From NCBI GenBank assembly GCA_028820325.1, contig JAPPJO010000135.1, positions 1-64,000 of the forward strand: 64,000 nt of DNA, written 5' to 3'. Below, piece after piece: positions 24,322 to 33,839 of this stretch (its first letter is position 1; each line of letters starts with the position of its first letter). The notes beneath the pieces are model-generated. The model worked only from the letters and a program-made list of their open reading frames with translations, ran no database searches and was not told the origin of the DNA. The DNA comes from Gammaproteobacteria bacterium (GTDB taxonomy: Bacteria > Gemmatimonadota > Gemmatimonadetes > Longimicrobiales > Gaopeijiaceae). Made by a program: the position numbers and the translations under genes.

Positions 24322-25290
24322 CTACTCCACAACCTCATACCGCCCCGGCAGGTTGCCAGGAGCGTATCCCAGCTTTGGATCCTCCATGCGCGCCAGCACG
24401 CTCGTATGGATGCGCGCGCCTTCCGGGATGGTCCGCGGCGCCGGCCGCCACAGCCGCCAGAAGCCGGCTCTGGAGACGTGGAGGCGGCCTGCGGGATCGG
24501 GTGAGAGCCCGGCACGCCAGTCCGGTCTCAGGCGGAGGCCCCGGGCCTCGGCCCTGTTCAGCATCCATTCCAGTGCGATGTCGGAGAGGCCGGCATCGGT
24601 GTACCAGCCGCCGACATCGGAGTGGACGCCGGCGAACCAGACCTGCTCGATCGTCTGGTGATCGGCCCTGGCGTCCTCGCTCCACATGTTGGCCGGGAAC
24701 TTCTTGCGCTGTTCGTCGATGGAGACCGCGTGGTAGCCGTACTTCACGTCGTGGTTCAGCGTTGAATCGAAGAACTTCCGGCCCCAGAACCAGCCCATCG
24801 AGGCGACCGTGTCCCACACGCCGATGAGGTGCGGGCGGCAGTCGTGGCAATAGGTCCGCTTGAACCCGGGCGCCATCGCGTGACGCGCGCGGTCGTTGTA
24901 GATCCTGGACGCGTACGGCACCAGGTTGAGGCTGCCCCTCTGCAGCAGGCCGCAAAGGTTGAGCATCCCGGCCAGCGCGCGCACGGTGAACGCGCCGCGG
25001 CTGAAGCCGAACAGATACAGCCTGTCACCCGGCTGGTACCGGTCCATGAGAAACCGGTAGGCATCCTCGATGTTCTGCTGGAGCCCGGCGCCGAACGCCT
25101 TCCCCAGCGTCCGGCCCACCCGCCGTCCGAGCGTCCTGCCGAGAAAGCTGAAGGTGCCGACGCCCGGATCGTAGAAGGCGGCCTGGTCCCGGTCGCGAAC
25201 GATCGCCTCGTACAGCTTCACGACGTTGGTGTTGTTCGAGCCGTACTCGTTGCCCGTGCCGTCACAGCACACGACGATGTTCTTCGCCAT
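24322..25290 (-). CDS. DUF2235 alpha/beta-hydrolase (Tle1-like)
   Basis: The 322-aa protein opens MAKNIVVCCDGTGNEYGSNN and contains LYLFGFSRGAFTVRALAGM with the GxSxG nucleophile, the DUF2235 signature shared with Tle1-type phospholipases. AGVHSDVGGWY supplies a likely catalytic Asp and His. ATG 25290 matches the family start; an upstream ATG at 25383 adds unrelated residues. No secretion-system or immunity gene is adjacent, so an effector role is not supported. A cytoplasmic lipase/esterase is the safest call. Confidence 0.85.
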   Translation of the reverse strand: MAKNIVVCCDGTGNEYGSNNTNVVKLYEAIVRDRDQAAFYDPGVGTFSFLGRTLGRRVGRTLGKAFGAGLQQNIEDAYRFLMDRYQPGDRLYLFGFSRGAFTVRALAGMLNLCGLLQRGSLNLVPYASRIYNDRARHAMAPGFKRTYCHDCRPHLIGVWDTVASMGWFWGRKFFDSTLNHDVKYGYHAVSIDEQRKKFPANMWSEDARADHQTIEQVWFAGVHSDVGGWYTDAGLSDIALEWMLNRAEARGLRLRPDWRAGLSPDPAGRLHVSRAGFWRLWRPAPRTIPEGARIHTSVLARMEDPKLGYAPGNLPGRYEVVE

Positions 25291-25416
25291 GGGTGCATCC
25301 CGTTGCCGATGGTTGCCGTCGAGAGTCGAGTTCCGCCACAAGTCTGGCAGGGACGGCCTCTCTCCGCGAGACTCCGATGCCAAGACCGTGGAAGTCCATC
25401 ATCGAAAGGAGGCAGC

Positions 25417-25779
25417 GTGCAACGCGTTCAGGGATTCGGCGGGTTCTTCTTCCGGGCAAAGGACCCGGAAGGACTTGCGAAATGGTATCACGATCACCTG
25501 GGCATCAATCCCGCCCCGAAGAACATGGAGATGCCGCCCTGGGTGACCGAGTCCGGGGTCACCGTCTTCGGACCTTTCGCCGCCGACACGGACTACTTCG
25601 CAGCGGACAAGACATTCATGCTGAACTTCCGCGTGACCGATCTGGACGCGATGATCGCACAACTGAAGTCCGCGGACATCGAGGTCAGCCACGAAAGCGA
25701 GATGGAGGGCATCGGCCGCTTCGCGCGGATACACGACCCTGAGGGGAACGCGATTGAGCTTTGGGAGCCGGTGGGGTGA
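25417..25779 (+). CDS. VOC-superfamily (glyoxalase-like) protein
   Basis: The 120-aa protein starts with GTG after AAAGGAGG and has two beta-alpha-beta-beta-beta units: GGFFFRAKDPEGLAKWYHDH and, at the end, FARIHDPEGNAIELWEP, where the last Glu is the usual metal ligand. VOC proteins catalyse varied metal-dependent reactions or sequester antibiotics. The substrate cannot be told here. Confidence 0.85.
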   Translation: MQRVQGFGGFFFRAKDPEGLAKWYHDHLGINPAPKNMEMPPWVTESGVTVFGPFAADTDYFAADKTFMLNFRVTDLDAMIAQLKSADIEVSHESEMEGIGRFARIHDPEGNAIELWEPVG

Positions 25780-25879
25780 GAGGGGCCGAGGATGGAAACC
25801 GAGGTAGAACGGCTGGCGGATGGCGAACCAGGACGACTACGTGAACGACGACGACAACGGCTAGATCGAGACCACTACC

Positions 25880-27328
25880 ATGACTCATCCGCTCAACACG
25901 ATTCTGTATGGCCCTCCGGGCACTGGAAAGACCTACGCTACGTTTCGGCGCTGCGTCGAGATCTGCGATCAACCGGGAGAAGGGCTAACGCCCGCAAGAA
26001 TCCATGCGCGCTACAGCGAACTCGTTGAAGAAGGACGCGTCGAATTCATCACCTTCCATCAGTCCTACGGCTACGAGGAGTTCGTCGAAGGCTTGAGGCC
26101 CGAGACGGAGGGGGATGGAGGTGGGTTTCGGCTCGCAGTGCGGGACGGTGTCCTCAAGCGCATCTCCAAGAGGGCGCGGTCGGCTCCCTCAGCCCAGCGG
26201 GGGAAGCGCCGGTTCTTCAAGGTTGCACTGAATGACCCAGAGGTCTTACAGGAGTGTATGGAGGACGGGTGCGTGAGATGCGAGTGGCCTGGCGACGAGG
26301 ATTGGTCCAGTCCCACTTATGACGAATTCGGTACCGTGATGAATCGTATCGGGGAGCGCTGGGGGAAAGATGCGCGGCGCTGGCACGCCGCCAGTAGTAC
26401 TGAGCAATTCCGCTCACTAATGAGCCAAGGCGACATCGTTGTGGTGCCGGAGGGAAACCAGAGATACCGGGCCGTGGGCGAGGTTGTCGGCGACTATAGC
26501 TACGATCCGCGATCCTCTGGTCATCCTTGGCCCCACCGGCGCGCGGTCCACTGGCACCGGGAGGCGGTGGCGAACGCACGACCGGTGGAGGATTTTCAAG
26601 ATCGCTACTTCGCTTCACACCCCATCCACTGGATGTCCCCCGACCGACCGGAGGCATTGCTCAAGTACCTGGGCAAGAAGTCGAATCCGCAGTCCTACGT
26701 GCTCGTAATCGACGAGATCAATCGGGCCAACGTCGCCAAGGTGCTGGGCGAATTGATTACACTGCTAGAAGAGGACAAGAGAGAAGGAGCCGAAAACGAA
26801 TTGGCAGTGACACTGCCGCATTCCAACGAACCCTTCACGCTGCCCTCGAACCTCCATTTGCTTGGGACCATGAACACGGCGGATCGATCCATCGCACTGC
26901 TCGACACGGCACTCCGGCGCCGTTTCGTGTTCGAGGAGATCACCCCCGACCCGTCCCTGTTGGAAGAGGCCGGGAAGGACACGGGAGTCGATCTCCCGGC
27001 AGTTCTTCAAGCCATGAACGAGCGGCTGGAATGGCTCAGGGGCCGGGACCACCTGATCGGCCATGCTTGGTTCCGCGCAACAGAGTCGAGAGAGGCCGTG
27101 GATGAGGTCATGCGGCGCAAGGTGATTCCGCTGATCGCCGAGTACTTCTACGACGACTGGGAAAAGGTGCAGGCGGTACTGGGTGGCACGGACGCCTTCG
27201 TTCAGCGCGAGAAACTGGAGCCGCCGCCGGGTCTCGAGGGCGAGAGCGAGACGCGGTACCGGTGGACCGTGCGGGACCCGTTCCCTGAGGATGCCTACGA
27301 AGCACTAGTTGCCGGTAGGGGGCCTTGA
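25880..27328 (+). CDS. mcrB: McrB-like GTPase subunit with EVE-like insert
   Basis: The 482-aa protein has Walker A GPPGTGKT (11-18), Walker B VLVIDEINRAN (about 274-284) and the McrB-specific MNTADRSI (331-338), so it is the GTP-driven translocase of a type IV restriction system that cuts modified DNA. Between Walker A and B an extra segment (about 110-240) with GDIVVVPEGNQRYRAVGEVV and AVHWHR looks like an EVE/YTH-type modified-base reader inserted into the AAA domain. In most McrB proteins the reader is N-terminal. The next gene, mcrC, overlaps by 4 nt. Confidence 0.88.
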   Translation: MTHPLNTILYGPPGTGKTYATFRRCVEICDQPGEGLTPARIHARYSELVEEGRVEFITFHQSYGYEEFVEGLRPETEGDGGGFRLAVRDGVLKRISKRARSAPSAQRGKRRFFKVALNDPEVLQECMEDGCVRCEWPGDEDWSSPTYDEFGTVMNRIGERWGKDARRWHAASSTEQFRSLMSQGDIVVVPEGNQRYRAVGEVVGDYSYDPRSSGHPWPHRRAVHWHREAVANARPVEDFQDRYFASHPIHWMSPDRPEALLKYLGKKSNPQSYVLVIDEINRANVAKVLGELITLLEEDKREGAENELAVTLPHSNEPFTLPSNLHLLGTMNTADRSIALLDTALRRRFVFEEITPDPSLLEEAGKDTGVDLPAVLQAMNERLEWLRGRDHLIGHAWFRATESREAVDEVMRRKVIPLIAEYFYDDWEKVQAVLGGTDAFVQREKLEPPPGLEGESETRYRWTVRDPFPEDAYEALVAGRGP

Positions 27329-28551
27329 AGCAGTCAAGACTGCTCACGTGCAGGGAGTGGCGCGAACTCCCTGTGGACGATATTACGCCCGCGGATGTCA
27401 GTAGGCTACATCGCACCGCGACCCGTGCGGCACGGCACCTCGGGCTCCCGGAAGACGCCGTCCTGAAGCGCACCGAAAAGGGGTTGAGGGCTCAACAGGT
27501 TGTCGGGATCTTGGCTGTCCCGGGAACAACCGTCGAGATCTTGCCCAAGGTGGACGACGAAGATGGCGCCGTGCGGGCAGCTCTGGTGCAGATGTTGGCG
27601 GTAGCTCTGGACCTCAAGGTGGCCTACGGCGACCTCACCGCCATGGACACGCAACGGCACAATCTGCTGGAACGGCTGATTCAACTCTTCGCGCGGCGTC
27701 TGCTCGGGGCGGTCCGGCGAGGCCTGCCCCGGCGCTATGTCCGGCATGAGGAGGACTTGGCCGTGTTGCGCGGCACGCTGAACGTCAAGCGACAGTTCAC
27801 ATCGCTTCTAGTTCGTCCGGACCTAGTCGCTTCCCGGTTCGACGAGCTGTCTGAGGACACGCCGCTGAATCGAGTGTGCAAGGCCGCCGTGACAAGGCTC
27901 GCAGGGGTCACTTGCTTGCTGGAGAATCACAGACGGCTCGTGGAGTTGCTTGCCCGCTTGGACAACGTGGCGAACTCGGCGTCGCCTCTTGAGGAGCCGG
28001 TCTCTCTGGATCGCACCAACACCGCGTTCCATGACGTCTATCGCCTCGCCAAGCTGTTTCTGAAAGGCGACTGGCAAGACACGGCGAGCGGGAGGGCATC
28101 GGGCTTGGCGCTCCTGTTCCCCATGAACGACCTGTTCGAGGAGTTCGTGGGCAAATCGCTCCAGAAGGCCTTGGGGGCCAACCGGGTGCGGTTGCAGGAC
28201 CAGAGTCGGAGAGCCCTGAATCCGCAAACCAGCGGGCCTCGCTATCCCTTGCGCCCGGACATGGTGGTGGTTGACTTACAGAACCGGCCAGTGGTTCTCG
28301 ACACGAAATGGAAGCGCCTTGGACCGAGGGATGGGCCGAGCAGGGTCGACGTGTATCAGATGCTCGTGTATGGCCAGGCTTTCGGAGCGGAGCGCGTCAT
28401 TCTCATATACCCTTGGCATGAGAAGATCGGTACAGAGGGAATCCATCGACGCTGGACGGTAACCGGGGCCGGATACGGTTTCGAGGTCGCAACGGTGAAT
28501 GTCGGGCGGCCGGGCGAAGTGCAGCGAAGTTTGCGCGGACTGTTCACATGA
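27325..28551 (+). CDS. mcrC: McrC-like nuclease subunit
   Basis: The 408-aa protein carries the McrC N-terminal domain (AQQVVGILAVPGTTVEILPK) and a C-terminal PD-(D/E)XK nuclease core (YPLRPDMVVVDLQNRPVVLD, then TKWKRL). McrC stimulates McrB GTPase and makes the double-strand cut. The start is probably TTG 27325, overlapping the mcrB stop, preceded by GGTAGGGGG. The operon seems complete and intact. Confidence 0.88.
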   Translation: MKQSRLLTCREWRELPVDDITPADVSRLHRTATRAARHLGLPEDAVLKRTEKGLRAQQVVGILAVPGTTVEILPKVDDEDGAVRAALVQMLAVALDLKVAYGDLTAMDTQRHNLLERLIQLFARRLLGAVRRGLPRRYVRHEEDLAVLRGTLNVKRQFTSLLVRPDLVASRFDELSEDTPLNRVCKAAVTRLAGVTCLLENHRRLVELLARLDNVANSASPLEEPVSLDRTNTAFHDVYRLAKLFLKGDWQDTASGRASGLALLFPMNDLFEEFVGKSLQKALGANRVRLQDQSRRALNPQTSGPRYPLRPDMVVVDLQNRPVVLDTKWKRLGPRDGPSRVDVYQMLVYGQAFGAERVILIYPWHEKIGTEGIHRRWTVTGAGYGFEVATVNVGRPGEVQRSLRGLFT

Positions 28552-28651
28552 TCGCAAGCGCATTGAGTCGCCGACGCAAGGAGGACTGCCATGTTCTTGT
28601 CGGTATTTTCGGCGAACCCTAGGTTGGAATGAGGAGCAGGAGGGCTTTGAC

Positions 28652-28999
28652 TTGACACAGGTGACTACTGGAAACGTGCGGGAAGTCTGGCTGGTGATGG
28701 ACGAGAACGGAGCGATCGCGGGGGCGATGGCCGACCGAGATCTTGCGTTTCAATTTCTCAAGGCGATCAATGGGGGGCGGATACAGCGGTTCGGTGATCC
28801 ATCTCTCCGCGGCACCCTCTTGGGGATGACGAGAATGATCAAGGACGCTAGGAGAACCCGGTCGCAAGATAGGGGGTGGTCCAACGAATACGATTGTTGG
28901 CGTTGCGCACGTCGAATCCGCAGCCATGAGTACCACCACCGACTCTCCAACACAATTCGGTTGTGCGAGTCCTGCTACGAGCACTTCAAGAAACGGTAG
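28652..28999 (+). CDS. Small zinc-ribbon protein
   Basis: About 115 aa from a TTG at 28652, 8 nt after AGGAGGG; a GTG at 28661 is possible. The C-terminal half has CWRC and, after EYHHRLSN, CESC, a CxxC-x(n)-CxxC zinc site with histidines like a degenerate HNH. Function is unknown. It follows mcrC by 100 bp and may be an accessory of that operon. Confidence 0.5.
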   Translation: MTQVTTGNVREVWLVMDENGAIAGAMADRDLAFQFLKAINGGRIQRFGDPSLRGTLLGMTRMIKDARRTRSQDRGWSNEYDCWRCARRIRSHEYHHRLSNTIRLCESCYEHFKKR

Positions 29000-29024
29000 T
29001 GCAGCAGCTGGTGCGAGAACGGAT

Positions 29025-29477
29025 CGTCGCATGTTCTGGACGGCTGCCCCCACCTTAGCTTTGTCCTGCGGGTAGCGTGGCCGGGCGGGCAACACCGCCG
29101 TCCCGTAGTGACCGCCAAGTCGTGGTACGTCCGGTTGACGACTGGCTCGTAGCGGCTTGCCCGCCGTCCGCCGCCTTCTCGTTGTCGAGGATGACGAGCG
29201 GCGGCACGCCGCCGCAGTATTCGAACATCCGCACGTGCGACGGCGTCTAGTCCGGCAGCGACCGGGTCAGCGTCACATCAACGAACGTGTGGTTCAACGC
29301 CGCCAGCACCGCGACGAACACCTTGGCTTCATGAATCTCGCCGGTCCGCCGGTCCGTTACCTTGACCGTCCGGCCCGCGTAGTCCATGACCGTCTTCTCG
29401 CTAGCCCGGCACACTTGGCGCAGCACTCGAGGCGTCTGCGCCACTGGACACTTTGCGTAGGAATCGGTGGTCGACAT
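29025..29477 (-). pseudogene. IS21-family istA transposase remnant
   Basis: The minus strand encodes VMDYAGRTVKVTDRRTGEIH, then NHTFVDVTLTRSLPD, a TAG stop at 29248-29250, then TPSHVRMFEYCGGVPPLVIL. After frame changes come RYEPVVNRTYHDLAV and LPARPRYPQDKAKVGAAVQ. This is the DDE region of IstA with one nonsense mutation and at least two frameshifts. The first and last parts of istA and the whole of istB are missing. I did not find the insertion-sequence ends. Confidence 0.8.
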
Positions 29478-29834
29478 GCATCGAAATCAGTAACCCATTG
29501 ATTTTAAAGGCCTTCGGTGGCCTTCGGCGGTCGTTGAAGGTCATTCTGAACCAACTGTGTCGGCCCCCTAGTAGCACTAGAGCGCCGTCCGGGTCGTTCT
29601 TAGCCACCAAGTCGCGGACACCTTGAGCGGATGATTCACAAGTTCCGAGGCTAACTGGCGGTCGCAGCGAACTCCGGTCCGCCTGCGCATGGGTGCCAAC
29701 CGCGACGCGTCATAGCCCTGGTGCACCAGTTCGCGCGCGAGAGCAAGGCGCGGTTGACGGAAAAGAAGTAACTCCGTAGCATGAACCGCCCGGGAACTCC
29801 ACCTCCTCCAACTACGTTTGGGACGGCTTGCTTA
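29478..29834. other. Spacer before ABC-3C genes
   Basis: No intact gene is seen. Minus-strand codons near 29650-29760 read RLALARELVHQGYDASRLAP and could be a transposase fragment, but I cannot assign it. The promoter of the three-gene operon that follows must lie at the right end. Confidence 0.35.
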
Positions 29835-31007
29835 ATGGCTGATCGGTTTTCTAACGCGGAAGGACAGTATCTCGGCTACTCTCTTCAGCTGGGACGTCTG
29901 CTAGCGCTTCTTCTGGAAGGCCGAGAGTCAACCGCCGTTGCCCTGGAGCACCTCGGCGATGTGTCGATGGAGTCCGACGGCAGCCTGTCACGGATCGAAG
30001 AGCACAAGAGCCGCACTTCACAGGCTAATCCAATCTCGGATCGCGCGGTCGATCTTTGGAAGACTCTCAAGAACTGGATGGATCTGGTCGAGGGAGGCCT
30101 AGTTCCGGACGAGATCGAATTCCGCATGCACATCAACCGCAATTTCTCCTCGAATTTCGCCACAAAGTTCCACGAGGCAAGCGACCCTTTGGAGGTCCGA
30201 GCCTTGGTCAATAGTGTAGTCGAGTATTTCGAGAAGTCACCGCCGGGAGAGGTTCTTGCCAGATTCGTTGACCCAGTGCTAAAGCAATCACGACGCCACA
30301 CCCTCCACAAAATCCTTCAGGCCTTTCGACTATCCCACGGATCTGGGAGTTCTAGGGAAGACCTACTCGATCTCCTTCGGCGCACGGTTGTCCCGGAGGA
30401 GCACTTGACGGACGTATTGCATTCACTCCTCGGATGGCTCAAGCTCGTGACTGACAGTCAGCTCGAGCAGAATGAAGCAGCGGTAGTGTTTGTCGTGGCT
30501 TTCCGTGCCGAGTTGAGGGCGACGGTGCGTAAGCTTGATCGGCAGACGGTGCTGAACAGCTACTCGCTTGCGCCGACGGCGCCTGAGGTGAAAAAAGAGC
30601 TCCAGTCGCGCACGTTTGTGCGCCAGCTCGAGCTGGTGGATGAAGCCGACGTCCTGAAACTCCGTGCCGTGCGCGACTTCCTGAAGGCGAGGGCCGACAG
30701 GATTCACTGGGCAAATCGATCCTTAGTCCATCGATCGGACTTTGTGGACCTTGAGTCAAGTTTGGAAGCCGTGTGGTCGAGCAAGAGAGCGATCGTGAGT
30801 ATCCGCGACGATGGTCGACCTGAAGCAGATCAGGGACGATTGCTTCTCCACGAGTGTTTGCAGCACCGTTGTCGATTGCACGGAAGGGAAACACCGTCAT
30901 ATTTTACGGCAGGTTCTTTCCACTCCCTGGCAGATGAACAGACGGTAGGGTGGCATCCCCGATATCTAGAGATCCTAGCCTTACCGTCTGCAGCGGAGGA
31001 GACGTGA
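29835..31007 (+). CDS. ABC-3C system effector-type component
   Basis: About 390 aa from ATG 29835; an ATG at 29781 would add 18 proline-rich residues. The N-terminal region (YLGYSLQLGRLLALLLEGRE, then IEEHKSR) resembles the DUF4297/Cap4-like nuclease module with its E-x-K-type motif. The C-terminal part (SLADEQTVGWHPRYLEIL) resembles the shared C-terminal domain of ABC-three-component systems. In that family this subunit is the predicted effector, controlled by the ATPase two genes later. Its TGA overlaps the next ATG. Confidence 0.7.
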   Translation: MADRFSNAEGQYLGYSLQLGRLLALLLEGRESTAVALEHLGDVSMESDGSLSRIEEHKSRTSQANPISDRAVDLWKTLKNWMDLVEGGLVPDEIEFRMHINRNFSSNFATKFHEASDPLEVRALVNSVVEYFEKSPPGEVLARFVDPVLKQSRRHTLHKILQAFRLSHGSGSSREDLLDLLRRTVVPEEHLTDVLHSLLGWLKLVTDSQLEQNEAAVVFVVAFRAELRATVRKLDRQTVLNSYSLAPTAPEVKKELQSRTFVRQLELVDEADVLKLRAVRDFLKARADRIHWANRSLVHRSDFVDLESSLEAVWSSKRAIVSIRDDGRPEADQGRLLLHECLQHRCRLHGRETPSYFTAGSFHSLADEQTVGWHPRYLEILALPSAAEET

Positions 31008-31510
31008 TGGGAGCGCTTGCACGCGATGTCTACGAGGTTCAGAACCCCTCTCTGTGCGCTGTGATGCAGTGGCGTTTCAGCGTAGGCTATCAAGACAATC
31101 GTCAAGACGCCGCAGGACCTCCGATTCATCTAGCTTTTCTGATAGCCCCGCTGGTGCTGCATCCCGATAGCGAGAAACTCCTTCTTTCTACGCGGCAGTC
31201 GTCGGGTCTACGGTTCTTCGCCCAGAAGTTCAGTAGCCCTTCGGTGAATCAAAGTGACGTCCTGCTCGCCCTCCAGCACCGCACCGAACTATTCCGAGAT
31301 GTCTCGTTGCGAGGCCTTCAAATAGCAGTGGCGTCTAAGCTAGTAACCGTCCGCACCGAATCCTCTCAGCTTCTGCCCCTATCTAGAACTAAGCCGAGTT
31401 TGAGTCGTCCGAGAGCTCGGGCTCTCCTGCGTGCAAGCGAGCGGCTGGGCGGCTGGATGGGCGAACTCACGCTCCAAGAAGTTGCATTCATTCTCAAGGT
31501 ACGGTTCTGA
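31007..31510 (+). CDS. ABC-3C system middle component
   Basis: The 167-aa protein (VQNPSLCAVMQWRFSVGYQD, LRFFAQKFSS, ALQHRTELFRDVSLRGLQIA) matches the three-component ABC system middle component, a small helical protein expected to bridge ATPase and effector. GCGGAGGAG precedes the ATG. It overlaps its neighbours on both sides by TGATG, so the three genes are co-translated. Confidence 0.75.
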   Translation: MGALARDVYEVQNPSLCAVMQWRFSVGYQDNRQDAAGPPIHLAFLIAPLVLHPDSEKLLLSTRQSSGLRFFAQKFSSPSVNQSDVLLALQHRTELFRDVSLRGLQIAVASKLVTVRTESSQLLPLSRTKPSLSRPRARALLRASERLGGWMGELTLQEVAFILKVRF

Positions 31511-33492
31511 TGAAACTCCAGGTAGAAGCCGTCATCCTCTGGCCTAGGGATACCGAGAGCGCACCGCGCGTGCTGAAGTTCAAACCTGGGCTAGTTAACG
31601 TCATCACAGGAGGGTCGAAGACTGGCAAATCGGCTATCATCCCAATCCTCGACTACTGTCTGGGTGCGGACAAGTGCACTATTCCAGTGGGACCGATTCG
31701 TGAAGCGTGCAGTTGGTTTGGAGTACTGCTTGTGTCTGAGTACGGACGCCACCTATTGGCCAGACGTGAGCCAGAAAACCAGCAGTCGACGGCGGACATG
31801 CACCTGCTAGAAGGAAACGAGGTTTCCATCCCTGATGTCGTCCATCGTAACATCTCGGTTGGTGCAGTCAAAGGATACTTGGATGAACTAGCCGGATTGA
31901 CAAAACTAGACTTTGATGTCCAGGCGACGGGTTCCGGGTTCAAGGGCAGGCCTAGCTTCCGCGACATGACTGCATTCATCTTCCAGCCGCAAAATGTAGT
32001 GGCGAATCCCGCGGTTCTCTTTTATAAGGCCGATTCGTACGCGCATCGTGAGAAGCTAAGGACGATCTTCCCCTATGTTCTTGGGGCGGTGTCACCGGAG
32101 ATACTAGCAATGCAGCATGAAGTTCGGCGTCTCCAGCTTGACCTGAGTCGTAAGGAACGTGAGTTTCAGGCCCTGCATACGGTCTCAGAGAGATGGCTAG
32201 CCGACCTTAGGGCTCGAATGGTAACGGCGCGAGAGCTAGGCTTAATCACCGATCCAATCGCTCCCGATTCATCGCTCGGGCCAATGCTGATGCAACTCCG
32301 CTCGGTTGTTGATCGGGGAGCGCCCATGGCGGTTGGCCTCGACACGATTTCTGAAGCTGTCGAGGAGCTTGTTCAAGTTGAGCGCGAGGAAACTCTCGTC
32401 TCTGCTAATCTTGCGAACTTAAGAATGCGGTTTACCGAGTTGAGTCGCTTGCGCAACTCGGCGGACGCTTACAAGCAAGCGCTTGAGATCAAGCTGGACA
32501 GATTGAGCCTCGCCGACTGGATGGTCTCACATCCCCTTGGGGAAAAGGCCTGTCCCATCTGTGGCGGCACCGATGCGGCCAGCCTAGACGAGGTCGACGC
32601 TCTTGCCGACGCGATGAAGGCAGTTGAAAGGGAATTCGAGTCGCTTTCCCGAGCCCCGGCTTCTTTCGGCCGCGAACAAGAGCGAGTCCGAGCGGAGATC
32701 GACGTGGCAGTCGAACAGTTGGAGGCATTACAGATTCGGCGCCGAGCTCTCACCGCCCGCTCCGAGCAGATGCGTGAGCGACAGTATACTGAAGACCGAG
32801 TATCGCGGTTTCTTGGGAGTCTAGAGCAAGCTCTCAAGACGTACGAGCAACTCGGTGAAGATGGCGCGCTGTCGGAGGAACTAACAGATCTAAGACGACG
32901 GTTGGGATATCTTAGGCGTACTATCGGTGATAGCAATGTGCAAAGAGCAACCAGTCGAGCTCTTGACAGGTTCGCCTTGTTTGCTCAGCGGATAGTGCCA
33001 AGAATGGACGTGGAGCGACCACACGATCCGATTCATCTGTCGATTGTCGACCTCACCCTGCGAATTCAGGGCAAGGATCGCCCCGACTATCTGTGGGAGA
33101 TAGGCAGCGGGGCGAACTGGGTCGCGTACCATCTCGCCACTATCATAGCGCTTCAGCAATTGTTCAGAGGACTGTCCCATTCTCCAGTACCCTCTCTGAG
33201 CGTGTTCGACCAGCCTAGCCAAGTATACTTCCCCCGCCCATCGGTCATTAGGTCAGCGAGGTCTAACGACAACGAGGAACGGGAGCATCTCTTGGGTGAC
33301 GAAGATCTTGAAGCCGTCCGGCTCATCTTCTCGGCCCTTTCAAACGCGGCTGTCGAGGCTCACGGTGAATGGCAGGCGATCGTGCTAGATCACGCGGACA
33401 GAACGGTGTGGGGAGGACTTCCGGGAGTTCATCTCGTCGAAGAGTGGCGTGGGGGCGACAAGCTTGTCCCCGAGCAGTGGGTGTCTGCATGA
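31510..33492 (+). CDS. ABC-3C system ATPase (DUF3732, SMC-like)
   Basis: The 660-aa protein has Walker A TGGSKTGKSA (33-42), a long coiled-coil region broken by a zinc-hook-like CPICGG (348-353) and a Walker B region LSVFDQPSQVYFP (about 563-575). This is the DUF3732 ABC ATPase of ABC-3C systems, related in layout to Rad50/SMC. It probably senses invading DNA and releases the effector. The pattern is complete and in frame, so the operon should be functional. Confidence 0.85.
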   Translation: MKLQVEAVILWPRDTESAPRVLKFKPGLVNVITGGSKTGKSAIIPILDYCLGADKCTIPVGPIREACSWFGVLLVSEYGRHLLARREPENQQSTADMHLLEGNEVSIPDVVHRNISVGAVKGYLDELAGLTKLDFDVQATGSGFKGRPSFRDMTAFIFQPQNVVANPAVLFYKADSYAHREKLRTIFPYVLGAVSPEILAMQHEVRRLQLDLSRKEREFQALHTVSERWLADLRARMVTARELGLITDPIAPDSSLGPMLMQLRSVVDRGAPMAVGLDTISEAVEELVQVEREETLVSANLANLRMRFTELSRLRNSADAYKQALEIKLDRLSLADWMVSHPLGEKACPICGGTDAASLDEVDALADAMKAVEREFESLSRAPASFGREQERVRAEIDVAVEQLEALQIRRRALTARSEQMRERQYTEDRVSRFLGSLEQALKTYEQLGEDGALSEELTDLRRRLGYLRRTIGDSNVQRATSRALDRFALFAQRIVPRMDVERPHDPIHLSIVDLTLRIQGKDRPDYLWEIGSGANWVAYHLATIIALQQLFRGLSHSPVPSLSVFDQPSQVYFPRPSVIRSARSNDNEEREHLLGDEDLEAVRLIFSALSNAAVEAHGEWQAIVLDHADRTVWGGLPGVHLVEEWRGGDKLVPEQWVSA

Positions 33493-33839
33493 GTGAATCC
33501 GCCACCAACCACGAACATTCTGCTGCTGTCGAGGTTTCGCGCAGGTGGACACGCGGCCAGTCCGGCTCCGGTCGCCGAACCCGCGGCGACGGCGTCGGCG
33601 GATACAGCGCCGCGTGCAGCCTTGCGTCATCCAGGCTCCTCGGCGCGGCGGCCACCTTCACATGCTTCGGGTGGTTCGGCCTGATCGTTGGACGCGTCGA
33701 CTAAAGCGCTGGTGTTGTGCCGTTGGGGATCATCGGTGGGTTCCTGTATCTCGACAGAGGTTGGGTGCTCATCGCTATGACCGTCGCGACCCTTGCGTTT
33801 CGAGCTGCAGGCGCGTGGCTCACCGAACAGGGCGAGTAA
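33489..33839 (+). pseudogene. Small membrane protein interrupted by a stop
   Basis: An ATG overlaps the stop of the ABC-3C ATPase (ATGA) and opens a 71-codon frame ending GWFGLIVGRVD, TAA at 33702-33704. The same frame then continues with a hydrophobic stretch (LGIIGGFLYLDRGWVLIAMT) to a stop at 33837-33839. A GTG at 33717 could restart translation. It could be a two-helix membrane protein broken by one stop, or chance. Function is unknown. Confidence 0.35.

Noticed and set aside
24322..25290. Type VI secretion effector (Tle1)
   Set aside because: The DUF2235 hydrolase has no VgrG, Hcp, PAAR, adaptor or immunity gene nearby, so only the enzyme family can be claimed.
25792..26028. Separate small gene before mcrB
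   Set aside because: The frame mostly overlaps mcrB in another phase, is very rich in Arg and Asp, and has no recognisable content.
29025..29477. Active IS21 element
   Set aside because: The istA frame has a stop and several frameshifts, istB is absent and no ends were found.
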